DNA from: Chersky-840 sp963810195
GTDB taxonomy: Bacteria > Actinomycetota > Acidimicrobiia > Acidimicrobiales > UBA8190
Direction of reading: 5' to 3'
Assembly: GCA_963810195.1 (NCBI GenBank)
Contig: CAWEMO010000005.1
Location: 558,001 to 622,000, forward strand
Length of the DNA: 64,000 nt
Part shown: positions 51,054-60,919 of the stretch, in pieces
Layout of the letters: every line of letters begins with the position of its first letter
How positions within the stretch are numbered: the first letter of the stretch is position 1
Notes under the pieces: generated by a model
Database searches by the model: none
Seen by the model: the letters and a program-made list of their open reading frames with translations, nothing else
Told to the model about the DNA's origin: nothing
Made by a program: the position numbers and the translations under genes

Positions 51054-51549
51054 TTGGAGTTCCATCAGGACTCGGAGCGACGTGTCCGCGCCGGTCCGCC
51101 AAGAAGAGTGTTTCGGAGGACAGCAAGCCGGGGTACGCACCGCGATAGTCGTAGAGCTCCAACGGGAGACGCGAGTCCCCGGGGGGCACGATGAGTTGGG
51201 CGTCAAGCCCCGGGCTGTATCGTCGATGGTGGCTGACTGACCGCCGGACCCTTAGCGCGTGGCTCCCCGGACAACCACCACGACAGGCTCGTCTTGTCGT
51301 TACTCACGGGTAAGCATGAGACGATAATCGATGGCATCGAGACCGGCTCAGACTCCTAACTGCATCTGAACAATCCGTCGTGTCGTCGTGGGGAGCAACG
51401 CGTTCTAGGTGATTTCTCGCCTGCTTCATCAGGTGTTTTCTCGCTAGGCGCTCTGCTCCCACGGGCGTACCGTCAATCGCGCAGGTCCGGGAATGCCGCG
51501 ATCTGCCCGCAAAGCAGCGGATGACAGTCGAGTCAAAGGGGAAGGGACA
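51054..51549. other. Intergenic, no gene recognised
   Basis: Nearly 500 bases lie between the divergent lipoprotein and secreted-protein genes. Frames on both strands are short. Promoters for both genes must lie here, but no clear hexamer pair was identified. Confidence 0.4.
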
Positions 51550-52011
51550 ATGCGTCGTCTGATCATGGTTGTAGCAGCAGTAGCCACAGTGGCGGTGCCG
51601 GTGGGTATCGCCACTGTCACCTTGGCACCGGCAGCAAATGCTGGCGTTTCGTTGACGTGTGCGAAGCTCAAGGGCTCGGAGACCGGTTCTGTCTCGGTCT
51701 CGAAGTGCTCGGTGCCCAAAGCCGACAAGAAGACGTTCAAGACCCTCACCGCCTCCAACGCAACTGCCCTGGCTACGGGGGGCACCCTGACCTGGAGTTC
51801 AAGTGGCGACCATGTCACCATCGGTGCGCCTACCCTTACCTCAGGACCAGCGGGTGCTTGCCCCAGCAAGGACACGACGGAGACAGCAACGGGGACTGTG
51901 GCGGTCGGCGACGGTGTTGTGACCCACAGCGGTGACACATTCAAGACCACCGTGTGCATCACCTCGAAAGGCAAGATCAAGAACGCCAAGGGAACTGCCG
52001 TAGAGCTGTAG
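51550..52011 (+). CDS. Secreted protein, function unknown
   Basis: ATG 51550 lies behind GGGGAAGGG. The 153-residue product has a Sec signal peptide (MRRLIMVVAAVATVAVPVGI, cleavage after APAANA). The mature protein is Thr/Ser/Lys-rich with cysteines spaced as two pairs (LTCAKLKG, SKCSVPKADKK; GACPSKDTT, TTVCITSKGK). It is followed by a strong terminator, so it is monocistronic. Family unknown. Confidence 0.78.
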   Translation: MRRLIMVVAAVATVAVPVGIATVTLAPAANAGVSLTCAKLKGSETGSVSVSKCSVPKADKKTFKTLTASNATALATGGTLTWSSSGDHVTIGAPTLTSGPAGACPSKDTTETATGTVAVGDGVVTHSGDTFKTTVCITSKGKIKNAKGTAVEL

Positions 52012-52056
52012 TCGACGCCGACGGCGGTCCGTTCCGCCGCCGAAGCGACGGCTTGT

Positions 52057-52096
52057 GAAGGAGACCCCACCCGAACAAGGATGGGGTCTCCTTCTT
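52057..52096 (+). terminator. Intrinsic terminator
   Basis: GAAGGAGACCCCA (52057-52069) and TGGGGTCTCCTTC (52082-52094) form a perfect 13-bp stem with a 12-base loop, then TTCG. It follows the secreted-protein gene by 45 bases. Confidence 0.85.
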
Positions 52097-52431
52097 CGTC
52101 GCCGGGGCGCCTGCTCTGACCCGCATGGGGGCTCCGGGTGAAATCACGTGCCCCGTCTAGGTGAGATCACTCTTGAGCCCCGTGATGCTGTGACAACAAT
52201 TGGACTGGTCCGGATGGGAAGGGCGCCACCGCCTCTTGGCCTGCTCGTGACCTCGTTCGAGCGAGCCACAGGTACCCGGCGACGACGCACCGGGTGAAGC
52301 GGGTTCGAGCGGGCCGTCGAACATCGGACCGCCCGCTCGCCCGCTTACAGATGAGACGCCCGGAATGTCCAGTGGAATCCCGCCCCGGCCCTGATTGACA
52401 CGAGTTGACGAACTCACACCTCGCAGGTGCC
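52097..52431. other. Intergenic, no gene recognised
   Basis: About 330 bases from the terminator to the next gene. Only random-looking frames on the minus strand. Confidence 0.4.
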
Positions 52432-53457
52432 ATGCTCGCGGACGTGCCAGCGGATCCGAACTGGAGCCAAGGGGTGGACGAAGCCGAATGGATATCCAAT
52501 CGGCTCAGCTCGTTCGAGCTCGGGGTCGTCACCTCTGTCGTCCCCGGCGGCTTTGAGGCGTACGCCCGCGTGCTGCACCCCGCCGAGGCCCCCAACCGTG
52601 GCCACGGCCGCCTCGTGCGCTGGCAAGAGGTCGCGACCTGGAGCGGCATCCCCCTGGGACCGAGCACTCAGTTCCACTCGATCGCGCTGCCGCCGATTCG
52701 TCCCGTCACCGACGCACCATGGCGAGGACAAGGGCCGAGCACCGGCCGTCTCTTTCCCCCTGACGCCGAGCGTCTCGCCGAGATCCTGGGAAGCTGTACT
52801 TCGACTCCGGACCGGTGCTGGTTCTGCGTTTGGGACGGCTACGGCTGGGAGAACAGGGCGCAGCTCACGCCCATCGGACAAGCGGGCGTCGTCCTCCCCG
52901 ACCCCATCCCCCCGAGCGCCCGCCGGGGTCCCCGGGTGCACTTGCCGAACCGGGACTACTTGCTCTACGACGGTCCGGTGGAGGCGGTGACAGCCACGGT
53001 CTCTCTGACGCCGTTAGAGCAGACCCCCAACCTGTGGTGGCCGTCGGACCGCGCCTGGTGCGTTGCCACCGAGATCGATCTCGCCTGGACCTACGTGGGC
53101 GGACCCGGTGCCATGATCGAGCGCGTCATCGCCGACGAACGGATCGAAGCAGTACCCGCTGAGCCGAGTGATCACCTGACCCATGTGGAGAATTGGGTGG
53201 TCCGCTGGGTCGACGAGGCCGTGGAGGAGCTGTGGCAAAGCGGCAAGGCCACCATCATCACATCGCGGGGCATTGTGGAGGCCTGGTTGAAGCTGCCCGG
53301 TAGAGCCTGTCGGGGAAGCCTGCGGATCGCAAGGATTGGCGACAACGGCGTCAGCGGCGGAGGTGAGCATCTTCTCGGTCGTCGAGACGGGCGAGACCTC
53401 CGGGAGGAGATCGTGACACATCTCGCTTGGGACGTGATCACACTGGTCGGAGGTTAG
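52432..53457 (+). CDS. Hypothetical protein of an actinobacterial type
   Basis: ATG 52432 is chosen (TTG 52405 is an in-frame alternative); 341 residues. EAEWISNRLSSFELGVVTSV, VPGGFEAYARVLHPAEAPNR and then CWFCVWDGYGWEN, with a YLLYDGPVEAV segment, form a soluble protein rich in Trp and Pro. I recall similar uncharacterised actinobacterial proteins but no domain name. The last 45 residues (after GKATIITSRGIVEAWLKLPG) lose character. Confidence 0.7.
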   Translation: MLADVPADPNWSQGVDEAEWISNRLSSFELGVVTSVVPGGFEAYARVLHPAEAPNRGHGRLVRWQEVATWSGIPLGPSTQFHSIALPPIRPVTDAPWRGQGPSTGRLFPPDAERLAEILGSCTSTPDRCWFCVWDGYGWENRAQLTPIGQAGVVLPDPIPPSARRGPRVHLPNRDYLLYDGPVEAVTATVSLTPLEQTPNLWWPSDRAWCVATEIDLAWTYVGGPGAMIERVIADERIEAVPAEPSDHLTHVENWVVRWVDEAVEELWQSGKATIITSRGIVEAWLKLPGRACRGSLRIARIGDNGVSGGGEHLLGRRDGRDLREEIVTHLAWDVITLVGG

Positions 53458-53811
53458 GTTCGTCCGCATCGAGTCCGCGGTCATAGGGTGGACCATCGAA
53501 GCGGCCCACCGTTGCTGCACTCACTCCACTCATTTCCAAGAGGGCGGTTCTCCTTGACGAAGAGTCCGTTGGCGGCAGTCCAACACGGCCTCGGCTTGAG
53601 TCACACGAAGCGCATTCGTCACCCCTGCAACAACTTGTGTGGTAATTGTACGAGTATGGCCGTGACCGGTCTCCTGTCACCGAAACTGAACGCTGTGTTC
53701 GATTGCCGAGAATGTCCTCTGGGTAGTTGAACGGCCACTTGGCTGGGTTTGCAGACGGGACATCGCGGGCCGGATTGGAGGACAGCGCCGTGGGGGCCAC
53801 CCTCAAGGGAC
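53458..53811. other. Intergenic, no gene recognised
   Basis: About 350 bases with no convincing frame. It should contain the promoter of the STAS gene. Confidence 0.4.
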
Positions 53812-54192
53812 ATGATGATTCCTGACGCCGAGTGCAGGATTTCAGAGGCCGTGCAGGAAGGTCTCCGAGTGATAACCATCGACGGCGCTGTGAATACCGC
53901 CACGTCGCCGGAGATACGAGATGTTCTCTCAGCCAAGGCCCGAGAAGGTCTTTTCGTTGTGGTGGACCTCGAGCAGGTCTCAGACGTGGACTCCATGGGT
54001 CTCATCACCCTTGCTCTCGCATCGAAGCGGCTGCACGGAAGCGGGGGTGCCATGTACATAGTGGGTCTTCCCGCGGAGGTGGCAAAGGTCCTCAGGATCT
54101 CCGGCGTCGACCAATCCCTGTCGATCTACGACGACGTGGCGAGCGCGATCGCGGCATCACGGGCACGGGCAGGGCCGGCCCTCGATGGGTGA
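53812..54192 (+). CDS. STAS-domain anti-sigma-factor antagonist
   Basis: ATG 53812 (or 53815) follows CAAGGGAC; 126 residues. The STAS fold is clear: LRVITIDGAVNTATSPEIRD, LFVVVDLEQVSDVDSMGLIT with the phosphorylatable Ser in DSMG, and AEVAKVLRISGVDQSLSIYD at the end. It should bind and sequester an anti-sigma kinase, which is not encoded in the window. Confidence 0.92.
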   Translation: MMIPDAECRISEAVQEGLRVITIDGAVNTATSPEIRDVLSAKAREGLFVVVDLEQVSDVDSMGLITLALASKRLHGSGGAMYIVGLPAEVAKVLRISGVDQSLSIYDDVASAIAASRARAGPALDG

Positions 54193-54676
54193 CGATCGTT
54201 ACCTGCATTCGTTGATTCGCTCCACCCCGATTGCCGGGAGGCCGCACCCGACCGCAGACTCGAAATCGATCGCTCCCGGGGGGCCCGTCTTCAGCAGCCG
54301 CGCATCCGTGGCTGGGCTTTTGATGCCACGAGCGGATGCAGGCTGCATCTGCGTCGCACCCTGAGGCCAGAGTCCCACCCTGACGCGCAAACGCGTCGGT
54401 AGTGGCGCGCGATTTCGTCGTCCGAGTCTCCGCTATTGGCTCAGGACGATCTTTGGACACCTAGGTGTCCCGGGCGTAGCGTTTCCCCTCGGGCGGGGGC
54501 TGTTGGTGTCTGACCCCCCGTCTCGTGGGGTCTCTGGGACTCGAAATGCACTTCGGGTCCCGAGGCTCCACCACGATCTCATTACCGGGGCATCGACACC
54601 CGCTCCGAACCTGGGGCTCAGGAGTCGGCAGGGTTTGATCGCGTCACCTGCTTGGAGGCGTGCCCGACAGACCCTT
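54193..54676. other. Intergenic, no gene recognised
   Basis: Convergent spacer between the STAS gene and the surface-protein gene. The imperfect hairpin ACCCCCCGTCTCGTGGGGT near 54515-54533 may terminate one of them. Confidence 0.4.
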
Positions 54677-56527
54677 TCAGCGACCCAGTAGCCAATCGAT
54701 TCGTCGGATGATTCCGCGACCTACCGACTCGGCCATGGCCCGAGCGTGTACAGATCCTCGGTTTTGCCAGTGACCAAGGCGCAGATGCGCGAGTTGACGC
54801 AGCAGTCGGCGTGGGATGTCGACGAGGACGAGCATCGCGAGCCCGAGCAGAATCACGATGGCACCGACGAGGGTCATCGTTTTGAGCCCCAGTCCCGAAC
54901 CGGTGAACGCAAGAGAACCAGAAGGAGCAGTGATCGGCGCGGACGTGGTGCCAGTGGTGCCCGAGGTACCAGGTTGCGCGGTACTCGTCGTGACAGGGGT
55001 GGTTGTCGTAGTAGAGGTGGTGGAAGTCGGTGAAGCCGTCGTGGTCGTGGTTGACGTCGGGGTAGTTTCCGACGCCGCGGACGTCGTCGTCGTGGCCGAC
55101 GTCGCGGATGTCGTCGTCGTGGCCGACGTCGGGGTGGTGGTCGACACGGCCGTGGTGGACGTGACCGTACCCGTGGTGGTCGTCACGGGGGACACCGTGG
55201 TGGTCGTCGTGGTCGACGCCGGGGTCGAGCTGGTCGTGGTGGTGGACGCCCCGCCACCGGCCACGGCGATGACCGGGGCGATGGGGCTGGCGCTGGGCGT
55301 CGAAGTGGTGATGCCCGAGGGCGTCACGGTGTCGTTGGGATACGCCGTGCAGGTGAGCGACAGAGGAGCCCCCGACACCGTGAGGGTGAGGCTGGCGGCG
55401 GAGTCCTCCTGGATCGTGATCTGGTTGCTCGTGGCCGTGAACCCGCTCACGGTGGCGGCCGTGGACGGCAGCGACAGGGACACGCCTGCGGCCGGCACCG
55501 GGCTCGGGATGGGCACGTTGAAGTCGAGCGGGCCCTGGGGCGTGGAGGCGGGGGTGGCGCCGCTGGCGTCGATCTGGGCCGTGGCCGAGCCCTCCAGGTT
55601 GGGCTGCAGCGCCGCTGCCGCCCCGGCCAGTGAGGAGGGGAGGTTGACCACGGTCTGATAGCCGGTGAGGCTGAAGGACTGCCCCGTGGTGGGATCCGCC
55701 GGCGACAGCGTGGCCGAGGTCACGGCGTCGTTGAGCACGACGTTGCCCACCGGGGTGCCCGGGCAGTACAGCTCGTAGGCGCCGGTGAGTGCGGTCGGTG
55801 GCGTCGTGGTGGAGGGCGTGCCCGAAGTGGTACTCGTGGTGCCTGCAGGTGCTGTCGTGGTCGTCGACCCGCCACCGGCCACGGCGATGACCGGGGCGAT
55901 GGGGCTGGCGCTGGGCGTCGAAGTGGTGATACCCGAGGGCGTCACGGTGTCGTTGGGATACGCCGTGCAGGTGAGCGACAGAGGAGCCCCCGACACCGTG
56001 AGGGTGAGGCTGGCGGCGGAGTCCTCCTGGATCGTGATCTGGTTGCTCGTGGCCGTGAACCCGCTCACGGTGGCGGCCGTGGACGGCAGCGACAGGGACA
56101 CGCCGGCGGCCGGCACCGGGCTCGGGATGGGCACGTTGAAGTCGAGCGGGCCCTGGGGCGTGGAGGCGGGGGTGGCGCCGTTGGCGTCGATCTGGGTCGT
56201 GGCCGAGCCCACGAGATTGGGCTGCACCGCCGCTGCTGCCCCGGCCAGTGAGGAGGGGAGGTTGACCACGGTCTGGTAGCCGGTGAGGCTGAAGGACTGC
56301 CCCGTCGTGGGATTCGGCGGCGACAGCGTGGCCGAGGTCACGGCGTCGTTGAGCACGACGTTGCCCACCGGGGTGCCCGGGCAGTATAGCTCGTAGGGGG
56401 TGGAGGCCGCGAAGGCGGGCACCCCGGAACCCTGAACCAACGAAGCGATCACCATCGCAATGCCGAGTGACAAGGTGGCGAAGCCCATAAGTGCGATTCG
56501 TATCGCCTTGGTATGCAAGCGTCGCAC
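54677..56527 (-). CDS. LAFTG-type sortase-anchored surface protein with duplicated domain
   Basis: GTG 56527 has GGAAGTGAG upstream; 616 residues. A Sec signal peptide (to about residue 40, ending PAFA) is followed by two nearly identical 176-residue domains (44-219 and 250-425), each beginning YELYCPGTPVGNVVLNDAVT. A Thr/Ser/Pro linker follows to about 535, then LAFTG at 539-543, a transmembrane helix (TLVGAIVILLGLAMLVLVDI) and a basic tail. LAxTG is the signal of class E sortases of actinobacteria. The cytoplasmic tail after the helix is unusually long (about 45 residues). No sortase gene is in the window. Confidence 0.83.
   Translation of the reverse strand: MRRLHTKAIRIALMGFATLSLGIAMVIASLVQGSGVPAFAASTPYELYCPGTPVGNVVLNDAVTSATLSPPNPTTGQSFSLTGYQTVVNLPSSLAGAAAAVQPNLVGSATTQIDANGATPASTPQGPLDFNVPIPSPVPAAGVSLSLPSTAATVSGFTATSNQITIQEDSAASLTLTVSGAPLSLTCTAYPNDTVTPSGITTSTPSASPIAPVIAVAGGGSTTTTAPAGTTSTTSGTPSTTTPPTALTGAYELYCPGTPVGNVVLNDAVTSATLSPADPTTGQSFSLTGYQTVVNLPSSLAGAAAALQPNLEGSATAQIDASGATPASTPQGPLDFNVPIPSPVPAAGVSLSLPSTAATVSGFTATSNQITIQEDSAASLTLTVSGAPLSLTCTAYPNDTVTPSGITTSTPSASPIAPVIAVAGGGASTTTTSSTPASTTTTTTVSPVTTTTGTVTSTTAVSTTTPTSATTTTSATSATTTTSAASETTPTSTTTTTASPTSTTSTTTTTPVTTSTAQPGTSGTTGTTSAPITAPSGSLAFTGSGLGLKTMTLVGAIVILLGLAMLVLVDIPRRLLRQLAHLRLGHWQNRGSVHARAMAESVGRGIIRRIDWLLGR
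55251..55779. repeat. Internal 529-bp direct repeat, copy near 3' end of gene
   Basis: It aligns without gaps to 55869-56397 at an offset of 618 bases, with only scattered substitutions. It encodes the second copy of the surface domain. Confidence 0.9.
55869..56397. repeat. Internal 529-bp direct repeat, copy near 5' end of gene
   Basis: Partner of 55251-55779. The near identity at silent positions means a recent duplication or ongoing gene conversion. Confidence 0.9.
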
Positions 56528-56797
56528 TGGGGGCTCACTTCCGTCTCGACACTCGGTGTCAGGTCGACGCCTCACGCCCGCCGGGCTGATCCACCGGGCA
56601 GCACAGTGCCCAACCCAAGAATGCTTCAGGCCACTGGTCACCAACCTCATCAATAGTGACGAAATCAGCCTCGGTCCCGGGCTCTGGTGGCCATGCTCTC
56701 GAGCTCTGCTCCATCGGGCCCGGTGTCGGTCGACGGGTCGGTGTCCGGGTGAGCGGACCATCCCGTCAGGACCTCACGCAGGGCCGGCGATCATCTG

Positions 56798-58003
56798 TCA
56801 GTCGATGACACCAACGTCGACCAGGTGCTCGATCTCGGGCGACGTCAGTCCCCAATGCAGGAGCTCCTGGGTGGCATGCACACCCGGGCCCGGCGGCGGG
56901 GACGGGGTGGGGGGAGGAGTGCGGCTGAACCGTGGCGCTGGCGCCGGCTCCCGGTTTCCCCCAACCTCTACGAACGTGGCCCTTTCGCGGTTATGGGGAT
57001 GGTTGGGAGCTTCGCCCAGCGACAACACCGGAGTCACGCACGCATCGGTACCGTGGAACGTGTCCAGCCACTCGGCTCGCGTCTTGCTCCTAAAGATCTC
57101 CCCCACTCGGCGCTTGAGATCCTCCCACTGGACTCGGTCGTCTTGGGGAGGGACGTGCTCGTCGGAGAAGCCCAGCCCGTTCATGAACGCCCGGTAGAAG
57201 CGAGGCTCCATGGCTCCGACTGATACGAACTCACCGTCAGAAGTCTCGTACACGTTGTAGTAATGGGCGCCGGTGTCCATCGAATTGGTCCCACGCTCGT
57301 CGTGCCAGAGAGAAAGGGCTCTGATCTCGTGGATCATGGTCGTAAGGAGAGCCGTTCCATCTACCATGGCGGCGTCGACCACCTGGCCGAGGCCTGAACG
57401 AGACCGCTCGTACACTGCGGCGAGTATTCCCATCGCAAGCAGCATTCCCCCGCCTCCGAAGTCAGCCAACAGGTTCAGCGGGGGAACCGGGGCTTCACCT
57501 CGACGACCGATGAGAGCGAGCGCGCCGGCCATGGAGATGTAGTTGATGTCGTGGCCGGCCTCAGCCGCGAGAGGTCCCACGCGTCCGTATCCGGTGACCC
57601 GTCCGTAGACCAGTCGGGGATTGCGCTGCAGGCAGACCGTCGGACCGAGTCCCAATCGCTCGACGACACCCGGCCGGAATCCCTCCAACAGAACGTCGGC
57701 ATGTACGACCATCCGCAACACCAACTCGATTCCTTGCTGTTGCTTGAGGTCGACGCCTATTGCCTGACGTCCTCTCGTGAGCACGACCCGACGGTCCACA
57801 GAACCGGCGGTGGCCGCTGGCATCCCGGTTCGCTCGAGGCGGATGACCTCCGCTCCGAGGTCGGCGAGCACCATTGCGCAGAACGGCCCGGGACCGAGCC
57901 CGGCGAGTTCGATGACGCGGAGCCCGGCGAGTGGCCCCGCTGTCCGCCGAGTTCCCGGGGGGATCCCGTCTGCATCGGGGGAGGGACCGACGACATCGAT
58001 CAC
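56798..58003 (-). CDS. Alpha-methylacyl-CoA racemase-like class III CoA transferase
   Basis: The 401-residue protein starts at GTG 58003, overlapping the Rieske stop (GTGA). GLRVIELAGLGPGPFCAMVL and LADLGAEVIRLER are the CaiB-BaiF signature in its AMACR form. GHDINYISMAGAL and NLLADFGGGGMLLAMGIL carry the His and Asp used for proton exchange in AMACR. Racemases of this type convert (2R)- to (2S)-methylacyl-CoA so that branched or steroid side chains can enter beta-oxidation. CoA transfer remains possible. Confidence 0.9.
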   Translation of the reverse strand: MIDVVGPSPDADGIPPGTRRTAGPLAGLRVIELAGLGPGPFCAMVLADLGAEVIRLERTGMPAATAGSVDRRVVLTRGRQAIGVDLKQQQGIELVLRMVVHADVLLEGFRPGVVERLGLGPTVCLQRNPRLVYGRVTGYGRVGPLAAEAGHDINYISMAGALALIGRRGEAPVPPLNLLADFGGGGMLLAMGILAAVYERSRSGLGQVVDAAMVDGTALLTTMIHEIRALSLWHDERGTNSMDTGAHYYNVYETSDGEFVSVGAMEPRFYRAFMNGLGFSDEHVPPQDDRVQWEDLKRRVGEIFRSKTRAEWLDTFHGTDACVTPVLSLGEAPNHPHNRERATFVEVGGNREPAPAPRFSRTPPPTPSPPPGPGVHATQELLHWGLTSPEIEHLVDVGVID

Positions 58004-59307
58004 GAATCAGTGAGGTAGCGGTCGATCATTCGGTGCATATGGAGGACGTTGCTCTCCTGACGACGATTGAGGCGTAGGCCTTGCCCGCGCGACTTCAGGC
58101 CGACCTGTACGTGCTCCATGTTGGCATAGTCCTGGTTGGTGATGAGGCCCCAGTCGCGCTCGGTCCAGTCCGGGTGGAATCGCCTCTGGACTCGCTTGGG
58201 GACCGTGCCTTCGCGAGGCCACTCGAGGAACCATGTGTCCTTGATCGAACTGTCCGGATCGCTCCCGTTGGGACGGACCCGGAAGATGATGGCGCTACCC
58301 GGATAGATCGGCCCGACCATGTTGGGAAAGAAGAACACGTCATCCGCGCTGGTCAGCTGGTCGTCTGCGAACTCCTCGACAGCTACACCTCGCGCCGCCA
58401 ACAACTCGCGCCGTCCCCGTTGGTAGCGGCTCAAAAGGGTCTCCCCGTCTGAAGGAGACGACCGGACTTTGTCGATGAGGGCGCGCTCATCTTCGTAGAA
58501 CAGGCCGCCCAGGCCCTCGACGAACGACGCCAGGATCTCGCCTTCATCGTATTGGCCCTCGACGAGCCCGAGGCGCGGGCTCGGTCGCAGGGTCCGGCGC
58601 GCATTGGGCAGGCGACCGTAATGTGAGTGGATACCCAATGGCTCGTAGGCGAGACTGACGTCGTCGGTCCAGGGCAGGATCTGCGGATGTGTGCCCTGGA
58701 CGTGATAGCCCTCGTTGAAGGCGTCGACCACCACCTTCCAATTGGCAGGAAGCGCGGTCCCCCGGTAAGAGCGAATTCGCATCCGGTCGAGGTGATAGGG
58801 GGCCAAGAGCGCGGGCAGCGGGTCAAGGTATTCGAGCAAGGGCGGTGCGGTGGGATCCAGGCACACCCACACAAAACCGCCCCATCGATCGACCTGGACC
58901 TGACCGAGTCGAATGTCCTGCGGCATCGGAGCGAACTCATCGGCGTCGACGACCTCGATCAGCTTGCCGGCGAGGTCGTAGCGCCAGGCGTGATAGCGGC
59001 ACCGGATGCATTCGTCGTCGAGGTGTCCGGTTCCCTCGGCCAGGCGCGTGCCACGGTGCAGGCAGGTGTTGTGATATGCGCCGACCACATCGGGAGCGGA
59101 CCGCACAACGAGGATCGACTGGTCGCCGATCTGATATTCGCAGAAATCGCCCACTTCGGCGATCTCCTCGTCGCGGCAGGCGACTTGCCACACACGTGCC
59201 CAAAGACGCTCGAACTCAATCGCCCCGAATTGCGGGCTCGTGTAGCGAGCGCGCGGGACGACGTCATCGTCGCCGACCAGGAGGCTCCCGAGATCGAGGT
59301 CTCTCAT
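58000..59307 (-). CDS. Rieske non-haem iron oxygenase, alpha subunit
   Basis: ATG 59307 gives 435 residues; the longer frame to 59463 is not protein-like. The Rieske centre is C82-x-H84 (NTCLHRG) and C103-x2-H106 (CRYH). The mononuclear iron site is DAFNEGYHVQGTH with its two His. The catalytic domain is longer than in KshA-type oxygenases. It hydroxylates a ring or alkyl position and needs a reductase that is not encoded here. Coupled to the racemase gene by GTGA, so the two act in one pathway. Confidence 0.92.
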   Translation of the reverse strand: MRDLDLGSLLVGDDDVVPRARYTSPQFGAIEFERLWARVWQVACRDEEIAEVGDFCEYQIGDQSILVVRSAPDVVGAYHNTCLHRGTRLAEGTGHLDDECIRCRYHAWRYDLAGKLIEVVDADEFAPMPQDIRLGQVQVDRWGGFVWVCLDPTAPPLLEYLDPLPALLAPYHLDRMRIRSYRGTALPANWKVVVDAFNEGYHVQGTHPQILPWTDDVSLAYEPLGIHSHYGRLPNARRTLRPSPRLGLVEGQYDEGEILASFVEGLGGLFYEDERALIDKVRSSPSDGETLLSRYQRGRRELLAARGVAVEEFADDQLTSADDVFFFPNMVGPIYPGSAIIFRVRPNGSDPDSSIKDTWFLEWPREGTVPKRVQRRFHPDWTERDWGLITNQDYANMEHVQVGLKSRGQGLRLNRRQESNVLHMHRMIDRYLTDS

Positions 59308-59656
59308 CAGACAGTCAGGAAAACAGAATCGGTGATCAGGTCCACTTTCCCCCTCAATCAAGCGACGAGATTGGTACCCGTGGCGAGCAAAACAATCCTC
59401 ACAACATGTTATGCGTCCTCCGGGTGGCGGTTGGGGGTGGTGGTTGCCCCGGACCGGGGGCACGGCATCGCCGCTGGCCCGACCGAAGCTCGGAGCCGGC
59501 CGGAGGCATCAGCATGGTGGGACCCGTGCGATCGAAGGGCCGAGGGAACGAACATCCCGGGCCTGCTCCTGTCGCGGTCGTTGGCCCCTGCGGCGCCCGC
59601 ATCCGAAGCCGTATACTCGTCGAGGCTCGGCGAAGGCCATGCCGAAGGGGACGAAC
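59308..59656. promoter_or_regulatory. Divergent promoter region with AACATGTT palindrome
   Basis: This spacer between the Rieske and thiolase genes must drive both operons. A palindromic AACATGTT at 59403-59410 fits the AACNNGTT core of KstR-type sites, but the flanking T and A are missing, giving six of eight fixed positions. Regulation by the KstR-like protein is therefore only a suggestion. Confidence 0.4.
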
Positions 59657-60817
59657 ATGACAGAGCCCGTGATCGTCGAGGCGGTGCGGACCGCAATCGG
59701 GAAGCGCAATGGCGCCCTGTCCGGGCTCCACGCGGCCGAACTGCTCGGTGCGACCCAGGTCGAGCTGATCAAACGGACAGGCTTCGATCCAGCAGAGGTG
59801 GACGAGATCTTCGGAGGGTGTGTCACCCAGGCGGGTGAGCAGTCGTTCAACATCGCTCGCACCGCATGGCTCGGACAGGGACTTCCCTACGAGGTGGCTG
59901 CGACCACCATCGACTGCCAGTGCGGTTCGTCTCAGCAGGCCAATCATCTCGTCGCCGGGCTTGTTGCGAGCGGTGCCGTGGACGTCGGCATCGCATGTGG
60001 TGTCGAGGCAATGAGCAGGGTGGGTCTGGGAATGAACGTCGTCAACGGTCCGGGTCGGCCGTTCCCGGCTGCGTTCCCCTTGGAGGTACCTGACCAGTTC
60101 CATGCAGCCGAGCGCATCGCCCAGAAGTACTCCGTCAGCCGTGCTGACGCCGACGCGCTTGGTCTTGCATCGCAGGCGAGAGCCGCGCAAGCCTGGACGG
60201 AGGGGCGTTTCGACCGTGAGGTCGTCGCCGTCGAGGCGCCTATCGTCGGTTCCGACGGCGCGACAGGCGAAAGGCGGGTGGTCGACAGGGATCAGGGACT
60301 GCGTGACACGACGGAGGCGGGACTTTCCGCCCTCAAACCCGTGTTGCCCGAAGGCATCCATACCGCCGGCAGCTCCTCGCAGATCTCCGATGGCGCCGCT
60401 GCTGTTCTGTGGATGTCGACCGAGAGGGCGAAGGCTGCGGGTCTGCGGCCCCGAGCCAGAGCCGTCGCACAAGTCCTGGTGGGGTCGGATCCCTATTACC
60501 AACTTGATGGGCCCATCGCCGCCACGACGAAGGTTCTTGCCAAAGCAGGCATGACCGTCGGCGACATCGACATCTTCGAGGTGAACGAGGCCTTTGCCTC
60601 GGTCGTGTGCTCATGGCAGAAGGTCCATAGCGTCGATTGGGACAAGGTGAATGTCAACGGGGGCGCCATCGCTCTCGGCCATCCGGTCGGCGCGACCGGT
60701 AGCAGGCTCATTACCACTGCTCTGCACGAGCTCGAGCGGCGCGATGGAAACCTGGTCCTCATCTCGATGTGCTGTGGTGGTGGGCTCGCCACTGGGACGA
60801 TCTTGGAGCGGATCTGA
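59657..60817 (+). CDS. Degradative thiolase (acetyl-CoA acyltransferase, FadA family)
   Basis: The 386-residue enzyme from ATG 59657 has all classical residues: nucleophile C89 in DCQCGSSQQA, His in VNGGAIALGHPVGATGSR and the second Cys in MCCGGGLATG. This contrasts with the cysteine-less thiolases elsewhere in the window. It thiolyses a 3-ketoacyl-CoA. With the racemase and Rieske genes divergent and a ligase downstream it resembles actinobacterial steroid or branched-chain catabolic clusters. Confidence 0.94.
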   Translation: MTEPVIVEAVRTAIGKRNGALSGLHAAELLGATQVELIKRTGFDPAEVDEIFGGCVTQAGEQSFNIARTAWLGQGLPYEVAATTIDCQCGSSQQANHLVAGLVASGAVDVGIACGVEAMSRVGLGMNVVNGPGRPFPAAFPLEVPDQFHAAERIAQKYSVSRADADALGLASQARAAQAWTEGRFDREVVAVEAPIVGSDGATGERRVVDRDQGLRDTTEAGLSALKPVLPEGIHTAGSSSQISDGAAAVLWMSTERAKAAGLRPRARAVAQVLVGSDPYYQLDGPIAATTKVLAKAGMTVGDIDIFEVNEAFASVVCSWQKVHSVDWDKVNVNGGAIALGHPVGATGSRLITTALHELERRDGNLVLISMCCGGGLATGTILERI

Positions 60818-60919
60818 CCAGGCCGACACCAACACCGGGGTCGGCACACGATGCGATCGCGCCCGGACACAAGGGAAGCACCTCGCGCCTCAACCTGGCG
60901 CTCGGCAGAGTCGACTGAC

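Noticed and set aside
54746..56279. Plus-strand frames opposite the surface protein
   Set aside because: They mirror the Thr/Ser-rich and duplicated regions of the minus-strand gene (Val/Asp runs) and lack any start signal.
55251..56397. CRISPR-like array
   Set aside because: Only two copies, each 529 bases, in frame within a coding gene. No short repeat-spacer pattern occurs anywhere in the window.
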